Shown here: in pieces, positions 36,142 to 45,358 of the stretch | Numbering within the stretch: position 1 is the stretch's first letter | Layout of the letters: each line of letters begins with the position of its first letter | Origin: Candidatus Binatia bacterium | GTDB taxonomy: Bacteria; Desulfobacterota; Binatia; HRBIN30 | DNA: 64,000 nucleotides | Reading direction: 5' to 3' | NCBI GenBank assembly: GCA_026004215.1 | Contig: BPIR01000001.1 | Span: 1,330,566 to 1,394,565 of the forward strand | Notes under the pieces: generated by a model | Told to the model about the DNA's origin: nothing | Databases searched by the model: none | The model's input: the letters and a program-made list of their open reading frames with translations, nothing else | Position numbers and translations under genes: made by a program

Positions 36142-37545
36142 TCAAGCACGCACGATTTTGCTTCGGCCCTCGCGCACATTGCGCGTTGCGTTGCGGGTAT
36201 CGATGACGAGTTGGCTTGCGCCGACGATAAAATCATAGTCGAACACCGAATGGTCCGTCGCCACCACCACCGCATCCGCGCGCTCCAACTCGTCTCGCGT
36301 CAAAGCAACCGAGGACATGTTGAAATCATAATTCCGCGATCTCTTCAAGTGCGGAACGTACGGGTCGTGGTAACTCACCTTCGCGCCTTTGCGCAGTAAG
36401 AGATCAATGAGCCGTAGGGCCGGCGACTCGCGGGTGTCATCGAGGTCTTTCTTGTATGCCACCCCGAGTACCAGCACTCGCGCACCCTTGAGGCTTTTTC
36501 TGCGCTCGTTCAGCGCGTCCGCGATCTTGCCGACCACGTACCCCGGCATGGAGTGGTTGATCTCGCCAGCAAGTTCGATGAACCGCGTAGTCAATTCGTA
36601 CTCACGCGCTTTCCAACTCAAGTAAAAGGGATCGATGGGAATACAGTGGCCTCCCAAACCGGGCCCTGGATAAAAGGGCGTGAAGCCAAACGGCTTTGTT
36701 GCCGCCGCATCGATCACTTCCCAAATGTCGATCCCCATGCGGTCGAACAACACCTTGAGCTCGTTGACCAGAGCGATGTTGACACATCGGTAAATGTTCT
36801 CCAACAGCTTGGCCGCCTCGGCGACACGAGCAGAAGAAACCGGCACAACTTTCTCCAACACCGCGCTATACAGCGCCACCGCCACGCGAGTGCACGACTC
36901 CGTTACGCCACCGACGAGTTTCGGAATCGTCCGCGTCGTGAAGTGCGGGTTGTTCGGATCCTCGCGCTCGGGAGAAAAGGCCAAATGCACGTCCACGCCG
37001 ACCCGCAAACCGGAACGTTCCAAGATTTCTTTGAGCACCTCGTCGGTTGTCCCGGGGTACGTCGTACTTTCCAAAACCACTAGCTGCCCGGGCCGCAAAT
37101 ACTCGGCGATGGTTTCCCCCGTGCGCTCCACGTAAGAGAGGTCCGGATCGCGGTTCGGACTCAAGGGCGTCGGCACACATATCAAAATGGCGTCACAGTG
37201 CCGTAGGAGCGCGAAATCCGCCGTTGGGTAGAATTTGCCACGTTCCGGCCGCGGACCTTGCTGCGTGACAATCTGCCCCAATCGCTCGCTCGCAATGTGG
37301 CGGATGTAACTCCGCCCCGCTCGCAGCTCCTCTATCTTACTGCGATCGATATCGAACCCGACCACAGCCACACCCGCCTCCGCAAACGTAGCCGCGAGAG
37401 GCAGGCCCACGTACCCCAGGCCGATGATTCCGACCACACCCTGTCGTTGCTCGAAGCGCGCAATGAGATCTTCCATGCTCGGGCGCGGGGCCAAGTTGGG
37501 CGGGACTTCCTCAGGGTTCACGGAACGCCACGGAAAATCAGACAT
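36142..37545 (-). CDS. Nucleotide-sugar dehydrogenase (UDP-glucose/UDP-ManNAc dehydrogenase family)
   Basis: A 467-residue NAD-dependent enzyme oxidising the C6 alcohol of a UDP-sugar to the uronic acid. The Rossmann motif GLGYVG lies at 42-47, and the catalytic Cys is about 301 in GPGLGGHCIPIDPFY. The C-terminal UDP-binding domain has VLVLGVAYKKDLDDTRESPAL. Overall it resembles the WbpA/WecC (UDP-N-acetyl-sugar) branch. A 30-residue N-terminal extension precedes the fold. It starts 22 bp after the stop of the exported modular protein gene at 37568, so it is probably in the same transcript. No other polysaccharide gene is nearby. It supplies an acidic sugar for capsule, O-antigen or protein glycosylation. 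Confidence 0.93.
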   Translation of the reverse strand: MSDFPWRSVNPEEVPPNLAPRPSMEDLIARFEQRQGVVGIIGLGYVGLPLAATFAEAGVAVVGFDIDRSKIEELRAGRSYIRHIASERLGQIVTQQGPRPERGKFYPTADFALLRHCDAILICVPTPLSPNRDPDLSYVERTGETIAEYLRPGQLVVLESTTYPGTTDEVLKEILERSGLRVGVDVHLAFSPEREDPNNPHFTTRTIPKLVGGVTESCTRVAVALYSAVLEKVVPVSSARVAEAAKLLENIYRCVNIALVNELKVLFDRMGIDIWEVIDAAATKPFGFTPFYPGPGLGGHCIPIDPFYLSWKAREYELTTRFIELAGEINHSMPGYVVGKIADALNERRKSLKGARVLVLGVAYKKDLDDTRESPALRLIDLLLRKGAKVSYHDPYVPHLKRSRNYDFNMSSVALTRDELERADAVVVATDHSVFDYDFIVGASQLVIDTRNATRNVREGRSKIVRA

Positions 37546-37567
37546 ACCGCCTTCACCACAGTCCAGC

Positions 37568-39139
37568 TTATTCCATCGGAGGCATAGCGAGCGCCCGTTT
37601 GCGGCGCCAACTCAAGTACACAGCCGGCAGGAGCAACCAAACGGATGACCAACCACGCTCCGCACTCGTCACGCTACAGTCACAACCGTCACCCCCCTCG
37701 CTCGGCACTCCCGTTGCGGTGCCAGTCGGCGTTGGCGAACCAGTCGGCGCGGTGCGCGTGGCTGTGGCGGTCGGACTGCCAACGGCTACGGTCGGTGTGG
37801 GTGTGGGGCTTGCTCCCGTAACAGTGACTGTCGGGCTCGGCGTTATGGTGGCCGTGCGGGTCACCGTCGGCGTCGGCGTCGGCGGTGGTTCCACGCACAC
37901 CAAACCGTCGCGCGCTCCCACACCAGGAACCGGGTCACCATTGGCATCGCTCGCCGCGACGTTCGTTACATCCACTCGGGCTTCGACATCGGCCAGCGTC
38001 GCTCGACAGGTGTACAGTACCGCACCATCGGGAATCGGGTCCAAATTATCGAGCGACACGATCGCGGCGCGTATCCCGGTACAGGTGCCGGCTGTACACC
38101 CGGCGGGCAGAAAACCAAACGCGGACCCATTTTTGTTCAGCGCCGGATTCACGGTGCAGTCCGGCCGATCGTTCGAAACCCGATCGATCGTGATTGCACC
38201 TCTGAGTTCCAGGTCGTTTTGCGTAGCCACAATCTCACGGCCACCGGTGGCCAACTTCACCGTCAACGTTACCGGGCCACTGCTCGCCAAAACCACGTCC
38301 TCGAGGTACACTGCTGGTCCCGCCGGAGCTCCCCGAGGCGAAGGACAAGGAGTGCGCGGAATCGGGGTAATAGAAGTCGGGGACAGTGAGGGGGTAGGTG
38401 TCGGAGGAGTTTGCGTTGGCGTGGCGGTCGTGGCCGTGGGCGTCGCCGTGGCCGTCGGCGTTGCGGTGTCCGTGGGGCGGGCACCTACCACGATGCGCCC
38501 CAGTTCCAGTACGATCCGCGAGGGCACAGCACGCGCCGGGATCTGATTATCCGCTACCTGCAAGCGTTCGAAACGGACTACTTGCGGCCCGCTAGCAGCG
38601 CTCGCCTGGGGCGGCAGCGTGCAAGTGAGCAGTGCACCGTCAGTCAGAGTCGGCAAGGGATTCAAAAAGGTCGTCGTAACCAACGCAAACCGCAGTCGGT
38701 ATTCGCCCTCGGCCACGTTTTGAAAGTCCGGCGGTACGACTTCCAAAACATGATCGGTCAAACGTGGATCCTTCTGGCACCGTATGGGCACAAACCGACA
38801 CGTTCCTTGATTTGGGCAAGTTTCGGAAAGCCGACAGGACGAACTGTCGTCGCACGTACCGTTCAGATCGAACTGCGAGGTCTGGAAGATCAGGTCGAAA
38901 TTCACAGTCGTCGCCACTTCGCTCGGCTGTTCGCGCTCGAGCCGTACGGTCATCGAAGCCGGGACCGCAGGACTGCCGTCACCACCGGTAAACGCATCCG
39001 TTGTGGCAACTCGGATCGTCACCACCGCGTGGCTCGGAGCTACGCCGAATACCCAAAGTCCCAAACAGGCCAATAAGGGCACCATGCCCATCTTTCCTCT
39101 TTGGTTTTGACCCCGCTTCGGCCGCATCCGCTGCATCAT
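37568..39139 (-). CDS. Exported protein: two cohesin-like domains, Thr/Pro linkers, MYXO-CTERM-like tail
   Basis: A 523-residue surface protein. The ATG at 39139 follows GAGGAGGCGCCA. The N-terminal signal sequence ends …GVAPSHAVVTI. Two related beta-domains follow, both with cohesin/growth-factor-like features (…VNFDLIFQTSQFD… and …NDLELRGAITIDRV…, each ending in a DGALLYTC-type strand). They are joined by a Thr/Pro-repeat linker, and a second linker precedes the C-terminus. The tail GDGCDCSV…, a hydrophobic WLLLPAVYLSW helix and RRKR matches the layout of a MYXO-CTERM sorting signal. It follows the dockerin-propeller gene by 56 bp. A role in a cell-surface complex is likely; the ligand is unknown. 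Confidence 0.85.
   Translation of the reverse strand: MMQRMRPKRGQNQRGKMGMVPLLACLGLWVFGVAPSHAVVTIRVATTDAFTGGDGSPAVPASMTVRLEREQPSEVATTVNFDLIFQTSQFDLNGTCDDSSSCRLSETCPNQGTCRFVPIRCQKDPRLTDHVLEVVPPDFQNVAEGEYRLRFALVTTTFLNPLPTLTDGALLTCTLPPQASAASGPQVVRFERLQVADNQIPARAVPSRIVLELGRIVVGARPTDTATPTATATPTATTATPTQTPPTPTPSLSPTSITPIPRTPCPSPRGAPAGPAVYLEDVVLASSGPVTLTVKLATGGREIVATQNDLELRGAITIDRVSNDRPDCTVNPALNKNGSAFGFLPAGCTAGTCTGIRAAIVSLDNLDPIPDGAVLYTCRATLADVEARVDVTNVAASDANGDPVPGVGARDGLVCVEPPPTPTPTVTRTATITPSPTVTVTGASPTPTPTVAVGSPTATATRTAPTGSPTPTGTATGVPSEGGDGCDCSVTSAERGWSSVWLLLPAVYLSWRRKRALAMPPME
37700..37890 (-). repeat. Thr/Pro-rich repetitive linker (C-terminal)
   Basis: Codes for about 60 residues dominated by TPTPT, TATAT and SPTVT units between the second cohesin-like domain and the sorting tail. 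The DNA is correspondingly repetitive. Such linkers are typical of surface proteins and are often O-glycosylated. Confidence 0.8.
38360..38485 (-). repeat. Thr/Pro-rich repetitive linker (interdomain)
   Basis: Codes for about 40 residues of TATPTA-type hexapeptide repeats (period 18 bp) between the two cohesin-like domains of the same protein. This short-period coding repeat is prone to slippage. Confidence 0.8.
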
Positions 39140-39195
39140 TGGCGCCTCCTCGTGGCCCGTGTCCGCATACCGAATGAGCTTCCTGCCCAGCCGCG

Positions 39196-41718
39196 TCATG
39201 GGCACCCCCGCGCTAACCGAATTACAGCTTTCGTGACATCGCCCACCGTGACCTCGCCGTCGCCATCTGCGTCCGCGTTAGGGCACGCGCCAAGCGGCAA
39301 GCGCGACGCCATAATTTGGACCACGGTAGTGATTTCATTTCCCATCACTTGGCCATTGCCGTCGCAGTCTCCAGCGCAGCTCGTCACAGGCGTAGGTTCG
39401 GTCACAGCCGGCGGGCCCAAGGTGAGGCCGGCCGAGGCGACCACTACCCGGAACGTATCCGCACGGGCATCACCGACGTTCGTACGATCCGCGCCGAATG
39501 CGGCTTCTCCACTCTGGGCAGTAACTCGCTGGAACTTACAGTGGAACACCGCCCCGTCTTCGAACGATTGGATCGGGAACGACAAGTCGCCCGCAAACAG
39601 CCGCAGTCGCTGCGTGCCCTCAGCCGCCGGCGGATTGTGAGGCAGCGTCGCCAGTAAAACGTGAGTGCTGCGGAGGCGCTCGTCCAGCCGGCATGCACGT
39701 CCGGGGTCGCCGATTTCCAAAATGTTTGGATCGAACAACAGGTCGAGCTGCACCGTTGCCAATTCCCCTCCGCCGCCCGAGGCGTTCACCGTTACCTCTA
39801 CACTGCCATCTTCCGCACTACGCGCATCGATCGCCAAGGTAACCGTTTGACCGCGATCATGGGCAAAGGTCAGCGGCCGTCCTTCCTGTACACAACCGCG
39901 AGCTAGATTGAGCACGATCTGGGTGATCTCGTTCCCCATCACTTGGCCGTCGCCATTCAAGTCGGCTGCGGCGCATTGCGAAAGCGGCAAGACATCACCC
40001 AAGATGTACACCGCATTGGACACTTCGTTGCCGAAGACAAAGCCGTCGAGATTGCAGTCTCCGCCGCACTCGCACAAACCATTCACGCACGCCTCGCGGT
40101 CGAAGCAGTTCAACCGATCGACGGTCGGGTCTTCATCGTCGCATTCGCGCTTTTTCTTACAGGTTCCGCCGCGGCAATGTTGGTCCGGAGGGCAATCCGC
40201 ATCGCTCTCACAGGGGCGGAAGGTCGGGGTGGGCGTGGCCGTACGTGTAGGGGTGCGCGTGTAGGTCGGCGTGGCGGTGCGCGTTACCGTCGGGGTACGC
40301 GTAGGGGTGAGACAAAATCCCGCCACGCATACCAAACCTTCCGGACAGATACCATCTGGGCACGCACCAGGGCCAAAGAATGGATTTTGCCCCAGGTACG
40401 CTTGTCCGGCCAGTGCGCTTCCGCCCGGGACCAGGTTCGTGGCGAAGGAAACGAATGCAACGCGTGTCCCCCGGCCCGAGATGGCCGGAGCGGCATCCGG
40501 AACGCCTCCGTCTGCCAACTCGCCACGGTCATTGACGTCCACCACGAGCGTGCGGCCAATCTGCCGATCCCGCACGAACATATTGGAGGCATGGTTCGCA
40601 TCGTTGAAGATCAGGTTGGTGGCTGCGGACCCAAAAGCGACAAACCGCCCGTCTGCAGAAATTGCCGGAGGAAACGAAAAATCGTCGGCATTCTCGCCGG
40701 CGGTGTTCACGCTCACCCGTTCTATGGTTCGAGTTTGCCGGTCGAAGACGAACACGTCCACGACGCCGTTGCGATCGTTGGGCACAAGATTGTCCGCCAG
40801 TGACTTGAACGCCACGAAGCGCCCATCTGCACTAATGGCAGGCAGGATACTGTCGCCGTTGCCCTGCCGGCCGTCGGACGCCACGCTGACAATTTCGATC
40901 GTTCCACTGGCGCGGTCGCATACAAAAATGTCGAGCCGGCCGTTCGTGTCCCCAGCGACGAGATTGGTGGCCGCCGAGGAAAACGCGACCACCGAGCCGT
41001 CCTCGCTAATGGCTGGATGCGAGCTCGGACCGTTCCCTTGCACGTTGCATAGGCGCTCGGTCGTGCCGCCGTTCAGATCACGAACGAAAATATCCGTCGC
41101 GCGATTTGTGTCTCCTGGCACGAGGTTGGAGGCGTCGGATTGAAAAGCCACCCACCGGCCGTCGCCGCTAATCGCGGGGTACAGGTTCGCACCGTTTGCC
41201 TGCGTGCCGTCGCTGGCCACACTGATGCGCTCCGTGATCCGCTCGGCGCGCCTGCGCACAAACACGTCTGGCTGGCCGTTCGTATCCCCGGCAACCAAGT
41301 TGGATGCCGCGGAATAAAAGACAACCAGGTTCCCGTCGCCGCTCAGCGAAACATTTCCACCTTGTAGGTGACTCGGCCCGTTTGCTTGCGCCCCGGTAGA
41401 ACTCACACTGACCCGCTCGGTTGTGCCCGTCCGAACATCCCGCACAAATACGTCACGAACCTGGTTGGTATCTAACGGAACGATATTCGACGCATCCGAG
41501 TAAAAGCCGACAAGGTTTCCTTCTCGATCCACCCCGACGCCCCCGGCCGTGCCATTGGAGGCTTGGCCCGCGGGATTCCCGCTGACCAAACGTAAGGGCT
41601 CACCGAGCTGGGCGCGTACCCCCGTGGCCATCCATCCGACCGCCACAGCGAGCGTGCTGGCAACCAGGAAACCTCGCTTGCACCGCCCGGTCAAGAAACA
41701 GCGATACTGGACCGCCAT
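39196..41718 (-). CDS. Exported TolB/WD40-like propeller with dockerin- and cohesin-like modules
   Basis: An 840-residue exported protein. The ATG at 41718 follows AAGGAGGAAAAC. After a signal peptide (…GWMATGVRAQ) come about seven propeller blades of the type PAISADGRFVAFxSxAxNLVPGDTNxxxDVFVRD (roughly 45-440). Next are Cys-rich segments (…CPDGICPEGLVCVAGFC…, …CESDADCPPDQHC…) around a Thr/Pro linker, then a dockerin-like pair (GDCNLDGFVFGNE and ADLNGDGQVMGNE). A cohesin-like beta-domain and a second dockerin-like pair (GDCDGNGQVMGNE and DADGDGEVTVGD) end the protein. The Asp-rich loops should bind calcium. The co-transcribed cohesin-like protein downstream is an obvious candidate partner, though that is inference. 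Confidence 0.88.
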   Translation of the reverse strand: MAVQYRCFLTGRCKRGFLVASTLAVAVGWMATGVRAQLGEPLRLVSGNPAGQASNGTAGGVGVDREGNLVGFYSDASNIVPLDTNQVRDVFVRDVRTGTTERVSVSSTGAQANGPSHLQGGNVSLSGDGNLVVFYSAASNLVAGDTNGQPDVFVRRRAERITERISVASDGTQANGANLYPAISGDGRWVAFQSDASNLVPGDTNRATDIFVRDLNGGTTERLCNVQGNGPSSHPAISEDGSVVAFSSAATNLVAGDTNGRLDIFVCDRASGTIEIVSVASDGRQGNGDSILPAISADGRFVAFKSLADNLVPNDRNGVVDVFVFDRQTRTIERVSVNTAGENADDFSFPPAISADGRFVAFGSAATNLIFNDANHASNMFVRDRQIGRTLVVDVNDRGELADGGVPDAAPAISGRGTRVAFVSFATNLVPGGSALAGQAYLGQNPFFGPGACPDGICPEGLVCVAGFCLTPTRTPTVTRTATPTYTRTPTRTATPTPTFRPCESDADCPPDQHCRGGTCKKKRECDDEDPTVDRLNCFDREACVNGLCECGGDCNLDGFVFGNEVSNAVYILGDVLPLSQCAAADLNGDGQVMGNEITQIVLNLARGCVQEGRPLTFAHDRGQTVTLAIDARSAEDGSVEVTVNASGGGGELATVQLDLLFDPNILEIGDPGRACRLDERLRSTHVLLATLPHNPPAAEGTQRLRLFAGDLSFPIQSFEDGAVFHCKFQRVTAQSGEAAFGADRTNVGDARADTFRVVVASAGLTLGPPAVTEPTPVTSCAGDCDGNGQVMGNEITTVVQIMASRLPLGACPNADADGDGEVTVGDVTKAVIRLARGCP

Positions 41719-42064
41719 GTTTTCCTCCTTGCTCTTCACCACACCACGCCCTGTGCCCCCTTCGCGGCTCGAACCCTCGGGCAAACCCAACAATGCTGCA
41801 ACCTTGATCAACGATCTACTCGATCTGCTCGGCACCCTTCGGACTACGGGCACCCGTGGCCTCGGAAACTGCCATTCTCCCGCCAGGAAGTCAACCGGAG
41901 TTTTGGTGTTGAACGGGCACCTCGGGGCGCTTCTTGCGGGTTGAGCATGGGCAGGAAGTGCTCACGACCCGCGCGAGCCGGCCAAGGTAGCTGCGTGATC
42001 GCGTGCGTCTGTGATAAACGGGGCGGGGCACGAGGCCGATTTGCAGGGCGATTTGGAGGGATCC
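41719..42064. other. Divergent intergenic region
   Basis: Between the divergent starts of the propeller protein gene and the epoxide-hydrolase-like gene. I see no gene, strong hairpin or clear promoter in it. Confidence 0.6.
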
Positions 42065-42454
42065 ATGAGCAAACAAGAGGAAATCGTTTTGGCGTTTTGC
42101 GACGCGTGGCGCGAACGGAACGTGGATCGGCTACTGGAGTTTTTCTTGCCGGACGCCGTATACCACAACATGCCGTTACCCCCGCTGCAGGGAATCGAGG
42201 CCATTCGCACCACGCTCGAAACTTTTGTCACGCCAGCCGAGTGGATCGAGTTCGAAGTTCTAAACATCGCGGTGAATGGCAACGTCGTGTTCACCGAGCG
42301 GATCGACCGCTTCCGTTTTCTCGGCAAAGAAGTGGCTCTGCCGGTTGCCGGCGTGTTCGAGCTCGAAGGCGGCAAAATTCGCGCGTGGAGAGACTACTTC
42401 GACATGCAAACCTGGCTCCGGCAAACGGGCGCAGAGGGAACCCCCAGCACGTAA
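42065..42454 (+). CDS. Limonene-1,2-epoxide-hydrolase-like protein (SnoaL-like fold)
   Basis: A 129-residue protein. The ATG at 42065 follows TTTGGAGGGATCC; upstream in-frame codons are not needed. The five polar active-site residues of limonene epoxide hydrolase are present at matching places: Tyr33 and Asn35 in AVYHNMP, Arg79 and Asp81 in TERIDRF, and Asp110 in WRDYFD. It should open an epoxide with water, as in terpene or steroid breakdown, although relatives with other small hydrophobic substrates exist. Cytoplasmic. It stands next to a dead DUF2804 gene and an LLM-type flavin monooxygenase, a context compatible with hydrophobic-compound metabolism. Confidence 0.9.
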   Translation: MSKQEEIVLAFCDAWRERNVDRLLEFFLPDAVYHNMPLPPLQGIEAIRTTLETFVTPAEWIEFEVLNIAVNGNVVFTERIDRFRFLGKEVALPVAGVFELEGGKIRAWRDYFDMQTWLRQTGAEGTPST

Positions 42455-42581
42455 TCGCGCGTACGAACAGGCCGCACGCCCGCAGGCCGGCCAGCGACAC
42501 GCCTGGGCTGTGCCGAGCGGGAGTTCGCTTCGCCAGATGCGGGGGCCATCATCGTACTCCGCGCGTTGACCCCGGCACTCC

Positions 42582-43604
42582 CTACCACTTGGCGTACTGC
42601 CACTCCGCGTAACCAAGCTGATCGCGAATGCGGAGCTCGCGGCCGGCCGAATCCACCAGTCTTCCGCGATAGCGGCCGATCAGTTGGTGGAAAGTTGAGG
42701 GCTAGGATCCCCAGGCGCACGCGCTCGCGATGGCGCGCCTCGGGCCGAAAGTCCAACTCGCAGCGCCCGATCCGCGGACACCATCCGCCACGGGCGCATC
42801 AGGTCGCCGCGGTCCAACTCGAAATGCACCAAGTCGAGCTTTTCTCGCTGGCCCTCGATCCAGAAACAATTTTCCGTAAAGCTCGTTTCGTTGACACCGC
42901 AGGAAATGTTCAGCCCGACAACCTGTCCTGCTTCGGTTCGGCCAGCCAGGCAGCCCCAAAGCCAATGGGTGTCGCGACGCATGTAGCCCGCACTCCAGTC
43001 GCGGTGGCCGAGCACGCCCGCTGTCTCCAGGCGCACTCGACCGGTCGTCGATTGCAACACGCCGCGCACCCGCTGGCCAGCGGTTTTGCGGGCAAAGACC
43101 CAACCGGCTGCTCCCGCTCGGGTACAAATGCGCAGGGGTTGGGTGTGCGGATCTTCTTCGTCCAGTTCCGCATCCAGCCAGAGCTTTACCAGGAATGTCT
43201 GCTCTCAGATGCCGCGTTCCGGGACGGCTTCCCGGCCCCGTCTGAATTGTTGTATGACCGGCGACGAACACCGCGCGGCCGTCTTCTGGTCGTGGGTCCA
43301 TGCGGACTCCCCATTCCAAGGGACGCAGGAAGTTGTACTCCTCCAGCTTTCTCTCGCGCGGCCAATACGCGTACACGAAGGCGGAGGCGGCGTAGCGAAT
43401 GTTCACAAGCGCGCAGCCAAATACCACCTGCTCGCTGAGTCCGCCGAGAAACTCGAACTGCTTGAATCCAAAATGCCGGCGCCACCGGCTTGCCGGCCGA
43501 TCGAATTCGTCAATCAGCCGGCATCGCCGGAAGTCTACCTCGGCGACGGCTTCTTCGAATAGGCCGAAGCGCACGTCGCCGCGCTCGTCGCAAAGGGAGT
43601 CCAT
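42582..43604 (-). pseudogene. Frameshifted DUF2804 family gene
   Basis: DUF2804 proteins are about 330-350 residues and of unknown function. The family sequence can be followed from the N-terminus (…FGLFEEAVAEVDFRR…FVYAYWPRERKLEEY…, ending near 43240). It then changes frame (…TFLVKLWLDAELDEED…), changes again near 43117 (WVFARKTAGQRVRGVLQS…LGHRDWSAGYMRRDTHWLWGCLAG…GVNETSFTENCFW…LMRPWR), and changes twice more before …HQLIGRYRGRLVD…YAEWQYAKW and a TAG at 42582-42584. At least four indels and one internal stop (TGA near 43197) break it. The conserved core is nevertheless well preserved, so inactivation is fairly recent or the assembly contains errors here. Confidence 0.87.
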
Positions 43605-43611
43605 CTCGGGC

Positions 43612-44580
43612 TCAACGGATGTGCGGCCAGACTTCTCGCTCGAACAACCGCAAACTTTCCCAAGCCAATTCCGGGGGGATGCCGCCCATCAACGGATGGA
43701 GAACGATTCGCCCCTGCTCGCGGGCCAAGGCGATGCATTCCTCGGGAGTGAGCACCTGGTACACGCCCGAGCGGCGCACGTCTTCGAGCGTGTTCCCTTC
43801 CACGTGCACTTGCGAGCGTTGCCCCGGTGGCTGCCAAGCAGCGTACGTCGTGGCGTCATAGAGCGCGTGCGGACCAACCCGCTGCCAGTCTCGCTCCGGG
43901 TCACGAGACACGTGGACGAAGCCCGGCCCTCCCGGCATGAGAACAAAGCCGCTCTGAAAACCCACGCGCCGGCACTCCTCCTCGTAAATTTCTGCCAATG
44001 AAGGATCGGCGACCGCGGGCAGGAACGCTGTGTGCAGCCGGGCCGCCCGCCGGGCCGCAGCGGGCGTCGACCCCCCGAGAAAGATGGTAATGGGGTGCGC
44101 CGGACGTGGCGTGACACGAACCGTACGCCCGCGGAACACAAAGGGCTCGCCAGTCCAAGCTTGCCGGAGGACCCGAATCCCCTCTTCGAGCAACCGGCCG
44201 CGCTCTCGGCGATCGACCCCGGCCATCTCGAACTCTTCCGCACGGTAGCCTAAGCCCGCCACCACGCTGATTCGCCCGCCGCTCGCCAGATCCAGCACGG
44301 CTAATTCCTCGGCCAGGCGGATCGGGTCATGTAACGGCACGAGCAAAGCTGCAATGTTGATCGGCAGTCGTTTCGTGGCACCCGCAATGGCACCGGCCAA
44401 AGCGAGTGGAGCGGGCAAAAAGCCGTCTTCCACGCCGTGGTGCTCCGACAACACGCACATGTCGAGGCCCAACTCATCCGCCCAGCGGCACATGTCCAGG
44501 CATGCAGCGTATTGCTGGGCGTGTGTCGTCGGTGCAAAGGCCGGTACCCGCAAATCGAAGCGCATCACAACGATCGCCAT
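43612..44580 (-). CDS. LLM-class flavin-dependent oxidoreductase (bacterial luciferase-like)
   Basis: A 322-residue TIM-barrel enzyme of the luciferase-like monooxygenase group, which uses reduced FMN or F420. The ATG at 44580 follows GGGAGGTTGCC; the open frame runs 89 codons further upstream without support. Visible features are VLSEHHGVEDGFLPAPLALAGAIAGAT and the PIRLAEELAVLDLASGGRISVVAGLGYRAEEFEMAG block characteristic of the F420-type branch. The C-terminal half is variable. Substrate is unknown. It is downstream of nothing on its strand for 600 bp, and the dead DUF2804 gene lies just upstream of its stop side. Confidence 0.88.
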   Translation of the reverse strand: MAIVVMRFDLRVPAFAPTTHAQQYAACLDMCRWADELGLDMCVLSEHHGVEDGFLPAPLALAGAIAGATKRLPINIAALLVPLHDPIRLAEELAVLDLASGGRISVVAGLGYRAEEFEMAGVDRRERGRLLEEGIRVLRQAWTGEPFVFRGRTVRVTPRPAHPITIFLGGSTPAAARRAARLHTAFLPAVADPSLAEIYEEECRRVGFQSGFVLMPGGPGFVHVSRDPERDWQRVGPHALYDATTYAAWQPPGQRSQVHVEGNTLEDVRRSGVYQVLTPEECIALAREQGRIVLHPLMGGIPPELAWESLRLFEREVWPHIR

Positions 44581-44767
44581 GGCAACCTCCCTTGTCTGTT
44601 TACTCGCGCCAAAGCAAGTAAGCTTTGCTGGTTTGTTCGCGCGGTAGCTTATCCAACCCTGCGGATAGGGAGCCCGTGGCAGAATCCGGAGCGCAGTGCC
44701 GGCCCTCCGTCGCAAAACCGGAACTGTGGCTGGGGCACACAAGCCCATGTTTCCCAGGGAGGGGACG

Positions 44768-44990
44768 ATGAAGGGCACGAGGAAAACGACCGCGCGCCAC
44801 TCCATTGCCGGCACGGATGTCACCAAGCACACGCTGGAAGTCCACATCGACAGGCCCGCCGAAGCGCCGACGGCCGGCGCCGACGAGGCTGGGCTCGAGC
44901 AGCTTGTCGTCTTGAGGCCGACTAGCGGAGCCTGATCCTGCTAGACGCCACGGGCGGGCTGGAAGTGCGCCGAACCACGGCACAGCCCAA
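44768..44990 (+). pseudogene. IS110-family transposase remnant (N-terminal)
   Basis: The first 55 codons after ATG 44768 give …IAGTDVTKHTLEVHIDRPAEA…DEAGLEQL…LRP, the start of an IS110 DEDD transposase including its first catalytic Asp (GTDVTK for the usual GIDVSK). A frameshift near 44935 then leads to SLILLDATGGLEVRR, the next conserved block, after which the family is lost. The remaining three quarters of the gene are absent or unreadable. It marks an old insertion at the left side of the sulfate block. Confidence 0.85.
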
Positions 44991-45307
44991 CGTTTCCGCC
45001 ATGCTACCCACGATCACCTCCGCCGCTACCACAAATTTCCCTTCCCCTTGGCGCGCCAGGCCACCAACCTGGTTGCCCACGTATTGAGAGCGCGACACTC
45101 TTAACGGCTCGTTTCGGTGCCGCCTCGAGGGCGGCGCTTCCAGTCTATAGGAGGCGCCGCGCTTGTGTTGGCCGCACAGCATGGCCTTCCCCTTCACACT
45201 GGAGGGCGGCGTTCGTCCCCCCGGCATCGTTGGTAACCAAAACCAGACACTTCACTAGTCAAATGGGGAGATCCTTTTCGTCTAACCACGACCCGCCAGC
45301 GCTTACC
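44991..45307. other. Non-coding gap, probable insertion scar
   Basis: No credible gene. Contains short GC-rich inverted repeats such as GCCGCC-TCGAG-GGCGGC around 45120-45136. Possibly the decayed remainder of the IS110 element. Confidence 0.5.
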
Positions 45308-45336
45308 TTGACAACTTGTCCGTTATAGCGGATACG
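45308..45336 (+). promoter_or_regulatory. Promoter with palindromic operator upstream of the XRE-cupin regulator
   Basis: TTGACA (45308-45313) and GATACG (45331-45336) with 17 bp between. The imperfect palindrome TGTCCGTTATAGCGGATA (45317-45334) starts three bases after the -35 and covers the -10. The same palindrome, in the same position, precedes the sulfate operon at 46152. Autoregulation by the adjacent XRE-cupin protein is the simplest reading. Confidence 0.65.
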
Positions 45337-45358
45337 TTCGACCTCACACGAGTTGAAC

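Noticed and set aside
37700..38490. Short regular repeats suggestive of a CRISPR or tandem array
   Set aside because: They are in frame, code for Thr/Pro linkers of an exported protein, and have no unique spacers of constant length.
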